NCBI GenBank assembly: GCA_041576975.1
Contig: JBFGJY010000004.1
Location: 8,842-72,841 of the forward strand
DNA length: 64,000 nucleotides
Reading direction: 5' to 3'
From: JBFGJY01 sp041576975
GTDB taxonomy: Bacteria; Pseudomonadota; Gammaproteobacteria; UBA4575
A model generated the notes under the pieces. That model made no database searches, was not told the origin of the DNA, and saw only the letters and a program-made list of their open reading frames with translations. A program made the translations under genes and the position numbers. Shown here in pieces: positions 1 through 9,014 of the stretch (the first letter of the stretch is position 1; every line of letters begins with the position of its first letter).

Positions 1-1
1 A

Positions 2-1030
2 CGTGTATATCCACGTTTATCTTGGGGTGCGGTGCATCTTGATGATCCTGAAAATCAAAAAACTGCAGACATAATCAAACTAGCCTTAATCGGCGTAATC
101 AAGACTTTTCTTGTTTGGAGTGTGCTAGTTGCGTTGTTGTGTTTCTATGTATCCACAAAAGCAAAAAATTCATTTGGTAAAACAGTTAGAAGTATGTTTA
201 GTGGCGAATCAGAAATCCCATGGATAACAGCAGTAATCACTTTAGCGATAGTTTTATTAGTACTAGTTGTTGGAGCGGAATGGGCAACAAAGTATCACGT
301 ACTCGGCACGGATAAAGTCGGTGAAGATGTTTTGTATCAAGCCCTCAAGAGTATTCGCACTGGTGTAGTGATTGGAACTTTGACAACACTATTGATGCTG
401 CCGTTTGCGATCACGCTGGGTATTATGGCCGGTTACTTTCGTGGCTGGATCGATGATGTCATTCAGTATCTTTACACCACGCTCAATTCTATTCCGGGTG
501 TGTTGTTAATCGCTGCCGCAGTACTCATATTGAATGTGTATATGAGTAAACATGCTGAAGAGTTCGCCAGTCTGACTCAACGCGCAGATTTGAGATTGTT
601 ATTTCTGTGTTTAATTCTAGGTTTAACTAGCTGGACAGGGTTATGCCGCTTATTACGGGCAGAAACACTAAAGCTACGTGAAGTTGACTTTGTTCAAGCA
701 GCCTCTGCATTTGGTGTAGGCTCAACTCAAACTATATTCAGGCATATTTTACCGAATGTAATGCATATTGTTTTGATCACATTAGTGCTAGATTTTAGCG
801 GTTTAGTATTAGCAGAAGCTGTGTTGTCGTATATTAATATCGGTGTAGATCCTACTATGAATAGTTGGGGCAATATGATTAATAGCGCACGTCTTGAAAT
901 GGCACGTGAGCCTATCGTGTGGTGGTCATTAGCCGCTTCTTTATTTTTTATGTTTACACTTGTGCTATTTGCAAATTTATTTGCTGATGTGGTGCGAGAT
1001 GCACTAGATCCGCGGTTAGCAAAACAATAA
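2..1030 (+). CDS. ABC transporter permease, OppC/DppC family (5' partial)
   Basis: Inner-membrane permease of a peptide/nickel-type ABC importer. The frame is open to the window edge (it reads PRLSWGAVHLDD before the first GTG at 32), so the N-terminus is probably missing. Hydrophobic segments appear near residues 15-40 and 60-80 counted from that GTG. The binding-protein-dependent permease domain follows, with the coupling (EAA-like) loop at about 220-240 (DFVQAASAFGVGSTQTIFRH, then ILPN). The family ending VRDALDPR is present near the C-terminus. It lies 3 nt upstream of the ATPase gene, so the two form one operon. The substrate cannot be read from the sequence; oligopeptide is the family default. 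Confidence 0.85.
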   Translation, partial: RVYPRLSWGAVHLDDPENQKTADIIKLALIGVIKTFLVWSVLVALLCFYVSTKAKNSFGKTVRSMFSGESEIPWITAVITLAIVLLVLVVGAEWATKYHVLGTDKVGEDVLYQALKSIRTGVVIGTLTTLLMLPFAITLGIMAGYFRGWIDDVIQYLYTTLNSIPGVLLIAAAVLILNVYMSKHAEEFASLTQRADLRLLFLCLILGLTSWTGLCRLLRAETLKLREVDFVQAASAFGVGSTQTIFRHILPNVMHIVLITLVLDFSGLVLAEAVLSYINIGVDPTMNSWGNMINSARLEMAREPIVWWSLAASLFFMFTLVLFANLFADVVRDALDPRLAKQ

Positions 1031-1033
1031 ATC

Positions 1034-2701
1034 ATGTCTGATCTATTACTGCACGTAGATAATTTAACGACAATATTCCAAACCAGTAGCCGCACGATTA
1101 CTGCGGTAGATAATGTTAGCTTTAAAGTTAACACAGGTGAGACATTTGCTTTGGTGGGTGAATCGGGGAGTGGTAAATCGGTTACTGCATTATCTATTAT
1201 TCGACTTTTGCCCGTGGCAGCGAAAGTGACTTCAGGCGCAGTAAATTTTGATGGTATTGATCTGTTGGCCTTACCAGAACGCAACATGCGCGACATTCGT
1301 GGAAGTGGTATTTCAATGATATTTCAAGAACCAATGACATCGCTTAATCCGGTCGTAAAAGTAGGACGACAGATTTCTGAAGTGTTGGTGCGTCATCAAA
1401 AAATGACGAAGGCGCAGGCTCGTCAACGCGCCTTAGAATTATTGGATGCGGTAAAGATTCCTAAGCCTTCTTACACCATTGATACCTATGCGCATGAATT
1501 ATCGGGGGGTATGAAACAACGTGTGATGATTGCCATTGCCTTAGCTTGTGAGCCTAAACTGTTAATTGCAGATGAACCCACTACTGCGCTCGATGTGACG
1601 ATACAGGCACAGGTATTGGATTTGATTAATGATCTGCAACAGCAATTTAAAATGGCGATTGTCTTTATTACGCATGACCTGGCTGTAGTGAAACAAGTTG
1701 CCGATCATGTGGCGGTTATGAAAGAGGGTGAAATTGTTGAACAGTCCAGCAATGAGGTATTCTTTTCTTCGCCACAACATCAATACAGTTGGGATCTATT
1801 TGCGGCTTTGCCAGCCATGGAGAAACGTGGCCGGCTGTTACTTGCGAGTAATCAAAAAATACATAAACCTGCAACTAAAAATGTTAAAGATAATCACACC
1901 TTGCATGTAAATGAACTAAAAGTGCATTTTCCAATTCGCAAGGGGATTTTTAAACGCACAGTAGGGTATGTAAAAGCGGTAGATGGAGTTTCGCTTGAAA
2001 TACCTCCAGGTAAAACCGTTGCACTAGTAGGAGAGTCGGGTAGTGGTAAGACAACGGTTGGCAAGGGAATTTTACGATTAGTGCAACCAACATCTGGTGA
2101 AGTCACATACTTAGGCTTGCCAATTCACAACATCGACTATAAGCAGTTACTCGAACAGCGCACAAATTTACAAATAGTCTTTCAAGACCCGTACTCATCC
2201 ATGAATCCACGCATGTTAGTAGGCGATATAATTGAAGAAGGGATGAAAACACTCAATGTAATTCCTGATGCTAATGCACGTAAGGCACGTGTTCTGGAAT
2301 TACTTAAGCAAGTAGGTTTAGACGAATACGCACATCTTTATTATCCGCATGAATTTTCTGGTGGTCAGCGTCAACGCATTTGCATTGCCAGAGCACTGGC
2401 AGTAAATCCAAAGATTATTATCTGTGATGAACCAACCAGTGCCTTAGATGTTTCAGTGCAGGCACAAATCCTCGATTTGTTAAATAATTTACAAGCCCAA
2501 TATGGGATTAGCTATTTGTTTATCACTCATAATATGTCAGTTGTGGCTTATTTTGCAGATCGAGTAGCGGTGATGTATCAGGGTAAGATTGTTGAACAAG
2601 GTGAAGTTGAACAGGTTCTAACTCATCCAAATCACGAATATACAAAAAAATTGTTGAGCGCCGTTCCGAAGTTGGTGCCACCGACACGGGTAGCATTATA
2701 G
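1034..2701 (+). CDS. Fused double ATP-binding subunit of peptide-type ABC transporter (YejF/OppDF-like)
   Basis: Cytoplasmic ATPase of 555 aa powering the permease encoded just upstream. It contains two complete ABC domains in tandem. The first has Walker A GESGSGKS at about 42-49, signature LSGGMKQR at about 156 and Walker B LLIADEPTTALD. The second has GESGSGKTT at about 334, signature FSGGQRQR and IIICDEPTSALD. The oligopeptide-type C-terminal extension follows each domain. This OppD-OppF fusion layout is that of YejF. Both sites look catalytically intact. It ends 3 nt before the convergent FHA gene with no visible terminator. The substrate is unknown, most likely short peptides. Confidence 0.9.
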   Translation: MSDLLLHVDNLTTIFQTSSRTITAVDNVSFKVNTGETFALVGESGSGKSVTALSIIRLLPVAAKVTSGAVNFDGIDLLALPERNMRDIRGSGISMIFQEPMTSLNPVVKVGRQISEVLVRHQKMTKAQARQRALELLDAVKIPKPSYTIDTYAHELSGGMKQRVMIAIALACEPKLLIADEPTTALDVTIQAQVLDLINDLQQQFKMAIVFITHDLAVVKQVADHVAVMKEGEIVEQSSNEVFFSSPQHQYSWDLFAALPAMEKRGRLLLASNQKIHKPATKNVKDNHTLHVNELKVHFPIRKGIFKRTVGYVKAVDGVSLEIPPGKTVALVGESGSGKTTVGKGILRLVQPTSGEVTYLGLPIHNIDYKQLLEQRTNLQIVFQDPYSSMNPRMLVGDIIEEGMKTLNVIPDANARKARVLELLKQVGLDEYAHLYYPHEFSGGQRQRICIARALAVNPKIIICDEPTSALDVSVQAQILDLLNNLQAQYGISYLFITHNMSVVAYFADRVAVMYQGKIVEQGEVEQVLTHPNHEYTKKLLSAVPKLVPPTRVAL

Positions 2702-2704
2702 ATT

Positions 2705-3595
2705 TTATTCGACAAAAAATTCTAATTTAATACCCGCGACATCGATAATGTCGTGGTCTTCTAAAGGTTGCGCCTTACCTTCAATGACTTCGCCATTTAA
2801 TTTAGAAGCGGTGTCTTCGCTGCCGTCTATATGTATGATGAAGTAACCGCTACTCCTTTTTGTAATGCCAACTACGGCAACGTTAGGTTTTCCAATTGTG
2901 GTTAGAGATTTATCTAGTACTAATTCCTTACCGCTGTTACTGCCACTTAGAATTTGAATAAGTCCAAGCTTATTTGCACTAGAAATTAACTGAGTGGGAC
3001 AATCATGTTGTTGAGTTGACTCTTCTGGGTGTTGTTCTTTGTCTTCATTTACTTCTTCGATGGGATCAGCTGCCTCCTTATTATTAACAGTGCTGATATT
3101 CTCGTTTATGTTATTTACATCATCCATTATGTTCTCATTAACATCTTTAATTACCTCGCTAGAGTTATCACTCGATTGTCTTTCAGCATTGGCCAAGGCA
3201 TAAATCTCATCAACTACACTTTTGATTGAGTCATCAAGATTTTTTTCGCTAGAATTTGGTGTCATCACTACCGTCTTTTCAAATTCACTATTCGCGGAGC
3301 TGGTGGCTAAATGATTAATGTATTTAATGCGGTGGTTGCCAATATCAATGATATCGCCATCTTTGAGGGCGTGTTTTTTAACAATTTTAGAATTCACAAA
3401 AGTGCCATTAGTGCTATTTAGGTCTTCTAAAAAAGAATCATTGAGTACAGTCGTGATTTGTGAGTGATAGCCACTGATTGCAAGATTGTCTAAACAAATA
3501 TCATTATCAGTACGCCGACCGATAGTGATTGTATCTTTATCAATTGTGTATTCGTCTAAGACTTTATCATCAACACTTAAGATTAATTTAGGCAT
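2705..3595 (-). CDS. FHA-domain protein with two FHA-like modules
   Basis: 296-aa soluble phosphothreonine-binding protein. A canonical FHA domain occupies about residues 23-90, with IGRRTDNDI, the binding-loop serine/histidine region ISGYHSQI and the conserved LNSTNGTFVN. A low-complexity acidic linker (about 110-200, rich in E, D, N and S) follows. A second, degenerate FHA-like fold (about 215-296) retains the strand pattern but lacks the SxxH and NGT motifs. It is the last gene of a minus-strand operon behind a Ser/Thr kinase and a PP2C phosphatase. It is therefore probably a kinase substrate or phospho-reader; that role is inferred from context. Confidence 0.85.
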   Translation of the reverse strand: MPKLILSVDDKVLDEYTIDKDTITIGRRTDNDICLDNLAISGYHSQITTVLNDSFLEDLNSTNGTFVNSKIVKKHALKDGDIIDIGNHRIKYINHLATSSANSEFEKTVVMTPNSSEKNLDDSIKSVVDEIYALANAERQSSDNSSEVIKDVNENIMDDVNNINENISTVNNKEAADPIEEVNEDKEQHPEESTQQHDCPTQLISSANKLGLIQILSGSNSGKELVLDKSLTTIGKPNVAVVGITKRSSGYFIIHIDGSEDTASKLNGEVIEGKAQPLEDHDIIDVAGIKLEFFVE

Positions 3596-3604
3596 GTCAG
3601 TGTT

Positions 3605-4432
3605 CTACTTTGGTAGAAATTTACTGAATTTTTTCTTCCAGGCTTTCTTTCCAGGAAACTCTTTGTTGGGTTTTGCCAATAGAACCGAAACGTTATCTCG
3701 GCCCCCATTTTCATTGGCAATGGTGATCAATCTATCCGCCAATTGATCAAGATTATCCTTGAATGCTGTTACTGTTGCAAAAATTTCCTGATCATCGACC
3801 ATATCTGTCAGACCATCGGAACAAAGAAGATAAATATCTCCTGGCATTGCTAAATCTTCTTTGATATCGACAGCAATACTACCTTCAATGCCAAGAGCAC
3901 GTGTAACCAAATTTTTATTTAGTGAAGAATTCGCTTCCTCTTGAGTATAAAAACCGCGATCAACTAGTTCTTGTAGTAACGTGTGGTCAACAGTAACTTG
4001 TTGAAGATTTCCATCTCTATAACGATACATCCTGGAATCACCAACATGCGCTATAGTAATTTGGTTATCATAAAAAATAGCCATCACCAAAGTAGTTCCC
4101 ATGCCACGATATTGTGGTTCAGTACTGCTTACAGAAAATATCGTTTCATTAGCCTTAACTACTGATTTACGTGCTGCTAAACTTTCTTTTGTGTAACCAG
4201 TTTGTTCATCGGTCTCTCCTGGTGAGAGTTTAGGGATTTCAGCACGCAGTTCCTCTAAGATTGTGTTGACGGCTAAGCGGCTGGCAACTTCTCCGCCTTT
4301 ATAACCTCCCATGCCATCTGCTAATACAACTAAGCCGATTTCTTGGTCCTCACCAATTTTGTCTTCATTATTTGATCGCACCAGACCAGTATTTGAGCGT
4401 CCTGCGATGTCTAAAATGCCTTTGAGATTCAT
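3605..4432 (-). CDS. PP2C-family protein serine/threonine phosphatase
   Basis: 275-aa cytoplasmic metal-dependent phosphatase expected to reverse phosphorylation by the kinase encoded 9 nt upstream. All PP2C motifs are visible: RSNNED at 19-24, LADGMGG at 37-43 (metal-binding Asp39), GDSRMYRYRDG, the LLCSDGLTDMV motif with its metal Asp, and GGRDNVSVLL near the C-terminus. The length is typical of stand-alone bacterial Stp/PrpC phosphatases and no membrane segment is present. It sits in the kinase-phosphatase-FHA operon, with 9-nt gaps on both sides implying cotranscription. Confidence 0.93.
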   Translation of the reverse strand: MNLKGILDIAGRSNTGLVRSNNEDKIGEDQEIGLVVLADGMGGYKGGEVASRLAVNTILEELRAEIPKLSPGETDEQTGYTKESLAARKSVVKANETIFSVSSTEPQYRGMGTTLVMAIFYDNQITIAHVGDSRMYRYRDGNLQQVTVDHTLLQELVDRGFYTQEEANSSLNKNLVTRALGIEGSIAVDIKEDLAMPGDIYLLCSDGLTDMVDDQEIFATVTAFKDNLDQLADRLITIANENGGRDNVSVLLAKPNKEFPGKKAWKKKFSKFLPK

Positions 4433-4441
4433 AACAAAAAT

Positions 4442-5908
4442 CTAGCCGTCTAACATCATCTGACATTCGCGTAGCTTATTAGCCATGCTTGCTGCAGATT
4501 GAAAGCGTTTGTCAGGGTCTTTTTCTAGTGACTTGTTTACAGTCCAGGCAATGCAGGATGGTGTGCTCGGATTGATTTCGATTATATCTTTATGTCGTTC
4601 ATGTGTGATCGAGCGTATCAGTTCTGCCATAGTTTTGGGACGAAAAGGTGGTGAGCCTGTTAATAAGTGGTAAAGGCTAACACCCAAAGAATATAAGTCT
4701 GAGCGCGCATCTAATCTCTCTCCTGCCAGCTGTTCAGGAGACATGTATAAAGGTGTTCCTAATATCGATCCCGCACGAGTGCGTGTAGAATCAGGTATTC
4801 TCGCGATTCCAAAATCAGTAAGCTTAACGTAATCATCGGTTTGGTTATACAAAATATTTGCTGGTTTAATGTCTCGATGGATCACATCTTGCTTGTGTGC
4901 ATAGGCTAACGCATCTGCACATTGTGCAATTAATTTTAATAGATTTTTAGGGTGTAAAAGTTTATCAGCACGGGCAAAGTTACGTAAGTTGATACCGTCC
5001 ACGTACTCCATCGCAATGTATGCGAATCCATCTGTTTCGCCGTTATCGAATATTTTAACGATGTTTGGATGATCTAAATTCCCGGCCGTGTCTACTTCTC
5101 TATGAAACCGAAATTTGTATTCATCTAGTTGGTTAGCATCTAGTTCATCAGTTAAGTTGAGTACCTTAATTGCAACCATTCTATCTGCAGCTATATCTTT
5201 TCCTTTGAATACAGCACCGGTAGTACCTTTGCCTAGTAGTTCAATTGCTTTATAGCGACTTCCATAGAGTTGTGGGTAATCACTTAATTCCTCTTCAGTT
5301 TTTGAACTATCATCTTTAAGTGTGATGAAAGTTGAGTCTGTGTCTTCAACAGTGGTTACAAGTTTTTCTTGAATTGATTCTGCAATTATATCAGTTTCTA
5401 CTGGTACTTCTTTGGTTACAATCTGTTGATCAGAATCAACATTAGGCTCGATCTCAAAGGACTGTAAGCGCTCTTTTACATCTTTGAAATTAGGCTCATA
5501 TGTTGAGATGTAAAGTAGAACTCGTTTAGCGTTTTCCGGATCACCTTTAATTTGAAAATCTATAGCCAAATTATATAGCAAGTTTGCTGTGTCATGGTTG
5601 TGTGTGCATTGCTTGAATTTTTCAAAGGCTAGACTCAGCTGACCTAGGCCCTGTAGTTTTAGTCCAACACTACGTGCATTATTTCTTGATAAGAAACGAT
5701 CCGCTGCAGTCGGAGAGGGTGCTGGAGTTTCGTCAGCACCGACTTGTAGAATAAGCCATGAAGTTACAATTAGTGCAACTAGTGTCAATATCGTAATCCA
5801 CGGTGAAAGATGCCAGCTCCACTGGCCCGCAGCAACAATAATTAGACAAAATAGGCTAAATACTACCCATTTATTATTTACTATAGTCGCTTTCAGCATT
5901 CTTACCAT
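4442..5908 (-). CDS. Membrane-anchored Ser/Thr protein kinase with TPR-like N-terminal region
   Basis: Hanks-type kinase with unusual architecture. Two hydrophobic helices (about 12-28 and 36-55) come first. A helical, TPR-like stretch (about 80-150) and an acidic linker follow, and the catalytic domain is at the C-terminus (about 218-485). Kinase motifs are intact: glycine loop LGKGTTGAVF, Lys in VAIKVL (about 248), HRDIKPAN (catalytic Asp about 346), DFG (Asp about 365), GTPLYMSPEQ and DARSDLYSLG. The usual bacterial layout has the kinase at the N-terminus and a TM plus sensor outside. Here the kinase and TPR-like part probably both face the cytoplasm. A TTG start at 5917 is possible; I chose the ATG at 5908. 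No strong ribosome site is visible. Confidence 0.9.
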   Translation of the reverse strand: MVRMLKATIVNNKWVVFSLFCLIIVAAGQWSWHLSPWITILTLVALIVTSWLILQVGADETPAPSPTAADRFLSRNNARSVGLKLQGLGQLSLAFEKFKQCTHNHDTANLLYNLAIDFQIKGDPENAKRVLLYISTYEPNFKDVKERLQSFEIEPNVDSDQQIVTKEVPVETDIIAESIQEKLVTTVEDTDSTFITLKDDSSKTEEELSDYPQLYGSRYKAIELLGKGTTGAVFKGKDIAADRMVAIKVLNLTDELDANQLDEYKFRFHREVDTAGNLDHPNIVKIFDNGETDGFAYIAMEYVDGINLRNFARADKLLHPKNLLKLIAQCADALAYAHKQDVIHRDIKPANILYNQTDDYVKLTDFGIARIPDSTRTRAGSILGTPLYMSPEQLAGERLDARSDLYSLGVSLYHLLTGSPPFRPKTMAELIRSITHERHKDIIEINPSTPSCIAWTVNKSLEKDPDKRFQSAASMANKLRECQMMLDG

Positions 5909-5931
5909 ATTGCACAATAGAGCCTAGGAAA

Positions 5932-5987
5932 AGACTCATTGTCTGTACATCCATTTGTACATCGGTTGTCTAATGATCTGTCTAGGC
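5932..5987. repeat. Long imperfect inverted repeat upstream of the kinase operon
   Basis: In the 300-bp gap between the kinase start and the end of mltD, GCCTAG (5932-5937) is mirrored by CTAGGC (5982-5987). AGAC/GTCT and TCATT/AATGA arms lie inside, and at the centre is a direct repeat of TGTACATC (one base differs at its end). It lies about 25-80 bp upstream of the kinase start, so it could be an operator or a 5'-UTR hairpin. The function is unknown. Confidence 0.5.
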
Positions 5988-6049
5988 GCGAATTTTTTTG
6001 CGTCATTACTGACTTCTGATCAGTAACTCTAAAAGCATGATATTCGGCT

Positions 6050-6080
6050 CATATATCCCCTATCTTTGGGGGTTTATATG
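6050..6080. repeat. Hairpin-forming inverted repeat
   Basis: CATATA (6050-6055) pairs with TATATG (6075-6080), and CCCC (6057-6060) with GGGG inside them. There is no T-run on either side, so it is not a standard terminator. A second small inverted repeat, TTACTG/CAGTAA, lies at about 6006-6026. Both are in the kinase-mltD intergenic region, which otherwise holds no gene that I can see. Confidence 0.4.
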
Positions 6081-6219
6081 ATTTGGGAGCATACTACAGA
6101 CACCTCTGTTACCACCATAATTGGCGGCTCGGGGTGCGACGAATAATCTTATTTTAATGACGTAGGTCGAAAAATCAGTGGATTATGGGAGCAAAGCTTC
6201 AAATTTGGCGTAATTTGGC

Positions 6220-7626
6220 TTAGTCAATGAGAATGGATTCTCCAGGGATAAGGGGTTGATTTGGGTTCCTGCCATTGATTATGGCCAAGCGATCTACCGT
6301 AGTGTTGTTGCGATTTGCTATCTTCCAAAAGCTGTCTCCCATCGCGATTACATAGAAATATGGGGCTTCTATATTACTCGGTTTAGAAGCTGATACTTGT
6401 TCTGTTACTGCATGGCGAGTAGTAATCTTTTTACTATTATTTTTAACGGGCGGGACTCGAAGAGAGTGCCCAGCCACGATGGTATTGCCGTTCAGATTAT
6501 TTGCCTCTCGTATCATCGCTACGGATGTGCTGTAGCGTTTCGCGATACTACTCAAGGATTCACCTTTAGCAACAATATGTTTTTGCCAGGCTGGCAAAGT
6601 TTCTTCGGGCATACTATCGATGATCATCGACAATAGCTCAGCGTCATGCTTTGGAACTAATAAGCAATAGCCTTCAGGGATGAGGTAATTTAGATTTCGC
6701 AGGGCTGGATTTAGCATGCACAGTTCAGTTGCATTAATGCCTGATGTTTGAATAAGTTTTGAAGTGGATATGCGTTTATTAACTTCAATAGTTTCTATGT
6801 GAGGTTCATCGGCTATAGGATGAAGTAGAGTGCTGCTTAATTGCTTATCACTTACTATTGCACTTAACGCTAATATTTTAGGGATGTAATCACGTGTTTC
6901 TCGTGGCAACTGCAGATCCCAATAATTTTCTTCGTTGTTATTCGCAGTGTTTGTTTTTAACGCTCGTTTTACACGCTGTGGACCTGCATTGTATGCAGCT
7001 AAGGCAAGTAACCAATTAGCATCGAATTGATTATAGAGGTAGGCAAGATAGTCCAGCGCAGCAGCGGTAGAGGCATACACATCATGGCGGCCATCGTAAC
7101 CATATGTCTGTTGTAAGCCAAATTCTTTTGCGGTATAGGGCATGAATTGCCACAACCCTACAGCTTTAGCGCGTGAGCGTGCTTTAGGGAAATAACTGCT
7201 CTCTACGATCGGCAAAATTGCCAACTCGGCTGGCATCTGACGCTGTTCAATCTCGCTTAAAATAAAATGGATAAAAGGTTCTGCTTGTCGCGTTACAATA
7301 GATAAGTAATCAGCATTGTTTAGATATTTTTGTTTTTGTTGAACAACACGAGGATGCTCATAGAATTGAGATAAAGCTAAATTTTTTGCAATATGTTGCC
7401 AAATGAGTTGTTCGTTACTAGTGAATTTGATAGAAGAAGATTCGATAACAGGCACATTTATTGGAGGAACAATAAAATCAGGAGTAAGTGCATCGTCTGT
7501 TGCAATTCCAGTCAAAACTTCATTGCTTGAATTGTTCGGATTTGTAGGGGAGTGGGTGCAACCGGTGAAAAAAAGTGTCAATGCTGTAAACAGAGAGTAA
7601 ATTATACTTGATACTTTCTCACTCAT
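6220..7626 (-). CDS. mltD: Membrane-bound lytic murein transglycosylase D (MltD-like lipoprotein)
   Basis: 468-aa peptidoglycan lyase that cleaves the MurNAc-GlcNAc bond and leaves an anhydro-MurNAc end. The N-terminus has a lipoprotein signal with lipobox FTGC. The SLT domain (about 115-235) carries the catalytic Glu in PIVESSYFP and the motif AVGLWQFMP. Two LysM modules bind glycan: about 345-395 (HIVAKGESLSSIAKRYSTS) and about 425-468 (YVIAMGDSFWKIANRNNTT). It is transcribed divergently from the methyltransferase-rnhA-dnaQ cluster, the same neighbourhood as in enteric bacteria, although gloB is absent between them. Confidence 0.93.
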   Translation of the reverse strand: MSEKVSSIIYSLFTALTLFFTGCTHSPTNPNNSSNEVLTGIATDDALTPDFIVPPINVPVIESSSIKFTSNEQLIWQHIAKNLALSQFYEHPRVVQQKQKYLNNADYLSIVTRQAEPFIHFILSEIEQRQMPAELAILPIVESSYFPKARSRAKAVGLWQFMPYTAKEFGLQQTYGYDGRHDVYASTAAALDYLAYLYNQFDANWLLALAAYNAGPQRVKRALKTNTANNNEENYWDLQLPRETRDYIPKILALSAIVSDKQLSSTLLHPIADEPHIETIEVNKRISTSKLIQTSGINATELCMLNPALRNLNYLIPEGYCLLVPKHDAELLSMIIDSMPEETLPAWQKHIVAKGESLSSIAKRYSTSVAMIREANNLNGNTIVAGHSLRVPPVKNNSKKITTRHAVTEQVSASKPSNIEAPYFYVIAMGDSFWKIANRNNTTVDRLAIINGRNPNQPLIPGESILID

Positions 7627-7760
7627 GTGCGCGAAGAATAAAGATACAAATTGAGGAGATCAACATAAAAAATATAATGGAAATAGAAAAATTATTATAT
7701 GTATTGAATCTTTTTCGAAGGTTTGCATCACAACTAATTGTTTTAAGGTAAAATTAAGCC

Positions 7761-8543
7761 ATGCAAATCTCTCAGCTATTCAATACTTCAAAAATTGCTC
7801 AGCAATTGAGTGATTGGTATGCAAGCCCTGCTGGACAAATACTAAGCAAAGAGTTGGGAAATAAATTAGAGCAGTTATTACCGAATCTATTTGGTTATTA
7901 TGCCTTACAAATAGGGACAATCTGCAATGATATAGATTTGATGAGTAGCAGTACGATTGGTAAAAAAATATACATGACAGAGAATTCCAAGCAGGGAGTC
8001 GTTGCAGCAAGTCCGCTAGCTTTACCTTTTCCACAAGATACTTTGGACTTAATTGTATTACCACATACCTTAGATTTTACTAGTGATCCTCACCAAGTTT
8101 TACGCGAGGTGCATCGGGTACTTGTTTCCGAAGGCCACATTGTACTGATAGCATTTAATCCTCTAAGTATGTTGGGTTTGTGTAAGCTTGCATTGACACG
8201 TAGCAAACGTGTTCCATGGACTGGCCATTTCTATTCTTCACGAAGATTAAAAGATTGGCTCGCATTATTAGATTTCACTGTAAATGTAACCGAGCATGTA
8301 GGCTTACGTCCACCACTACAGAATCTGCGTCTTCAGCAGCGTTTAGAGTTTCTTAATAAGGTTGACCGTTATGGAATGGGTCGCTTAGGTGGCGTGCAAA
8401 TATTTGTTGCCAAGAAACGTGTGTTTACGCTTACACCCAGTCCCCAACTCTGGCGTCCACGTCGTCGTATCCTTCCGGTAAATGTGGCAGAACCTACTGT
8501 AAGACAGATGAGTCATGTCAGAACAAGTCGAAATCTACACTGA
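7761..8543 (+). CDS. SAM-dependent methyltransferase domain protein (YafS-like)
   Basis: 260-aa class I methyltransferase-like protein. The core has [19 protein letters not shown] and [22 protein letters not shown], the strand 4/strand 5 region of Methyltransf_11 proteins. The glycine-rich SAM loop is weak (YALQIG), so activity is not certain. Its 3' end overlaps rnhA by 29 nt, and the order methyltransferase-rnhA-dnaQ next to mltD matches yafS-rnhA-dnaQ of enterics. The substrate is unknown. The C-terminal tail is arginine-rich. Confidence 0.8.
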   Translation: MQISQLFNTSKIAQQLSDWYASPAGQILSKELGNKLEQLLPNLFGYYALQIGTICNDIDLMSSSTIGKKIYMTENSKQGVVAASPLALPFPQDTLDLIVLPHTLDFTSDPHQVLREVHRVLVSEGHIVLIAFNPLSMLGLCKLALTRSKRVPWTGHFYSSRRLKDWLALLDFTVNVTEHVGLRPPLQNLRLQQRLEFLNKVDRYGMGRLGGVQIFVAKKRVFTLTPSPQLWRPRRRILPVNVAEPTVRQMSHVRTSRNLH

Positions 8544-8955
8544 TGGTGCCTGTCGTGGTAATCCTGGACCAGGAGGATGGGCAGCAATTTTGCGGTATCG
8601 AGATAATGAAACCTTAATCCATGGCGCAGAAGCCGAAACCACAAATAACCGCATGGAATTGCAAGCCGCAGTGTCGGCATTACAAAAATTAAAACGTCCT
8701 TGTAGTGTTCGTATCACTACCGATTCACGTTATTTAATGGATGGAATTCAACATTGGTTACCAAATTGGAAACAAAATGGTTGGAAAACCTCTGCAAAAA
8801 AACCTGTAAAGAACGATGACTTATGGCGTCAATTGGATAAGTTAGTTGAAGGTCACAATATTACTTGGAATTGGGTAAAAGGCCATAGTGGTCACGCTGA
8901 AAACGAGCGAGTGGATCGTTTGGCCAATGAAGCGATTGATAATCTGTTATCGTAG
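8515..8955 (+). CDS. rnhA: Ribonuclease HI
   Basis: 146-aa endonuclease that degrades the RNA strand of RNA-DNA hybrids in the cytoplasm. The catalytic carboxylates are visible: Asp10 ([15 protein letters not shown]), Glu48 (TTNNRMELQ), Asp70 ([10 protein letters not shown]) and the C-terminal Asp in [11 protein letters not shown]. The basic handle region ([15 protein letters not shown]) is present as in the E. coli enzyme. The ATG at 8515 lies inside the end of the methyltransferase gene, so translational coupling is likely. dnaQ follows 59 nt downstream. Confidence 0.97.
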   Translation: MSEQVEIYTDGACRGNPGPGGWAAILRYRDNETLIHGAEAETTNNRMELQAAVSALQKLKRPCSVRITTDSRYLMDGIQHWLPNWKQNGWKTSAKKPVKNDDLWRQLDKLVEGHNITWNWVKGHSGHAENERVDRLANEAIDNLLS

Positions 8956-9014
8956 AACTATCAATTGTCAAGTTGTTTTAATTAAATCAAAATTAAATAT
9001 TAAATCTTTAAAAT

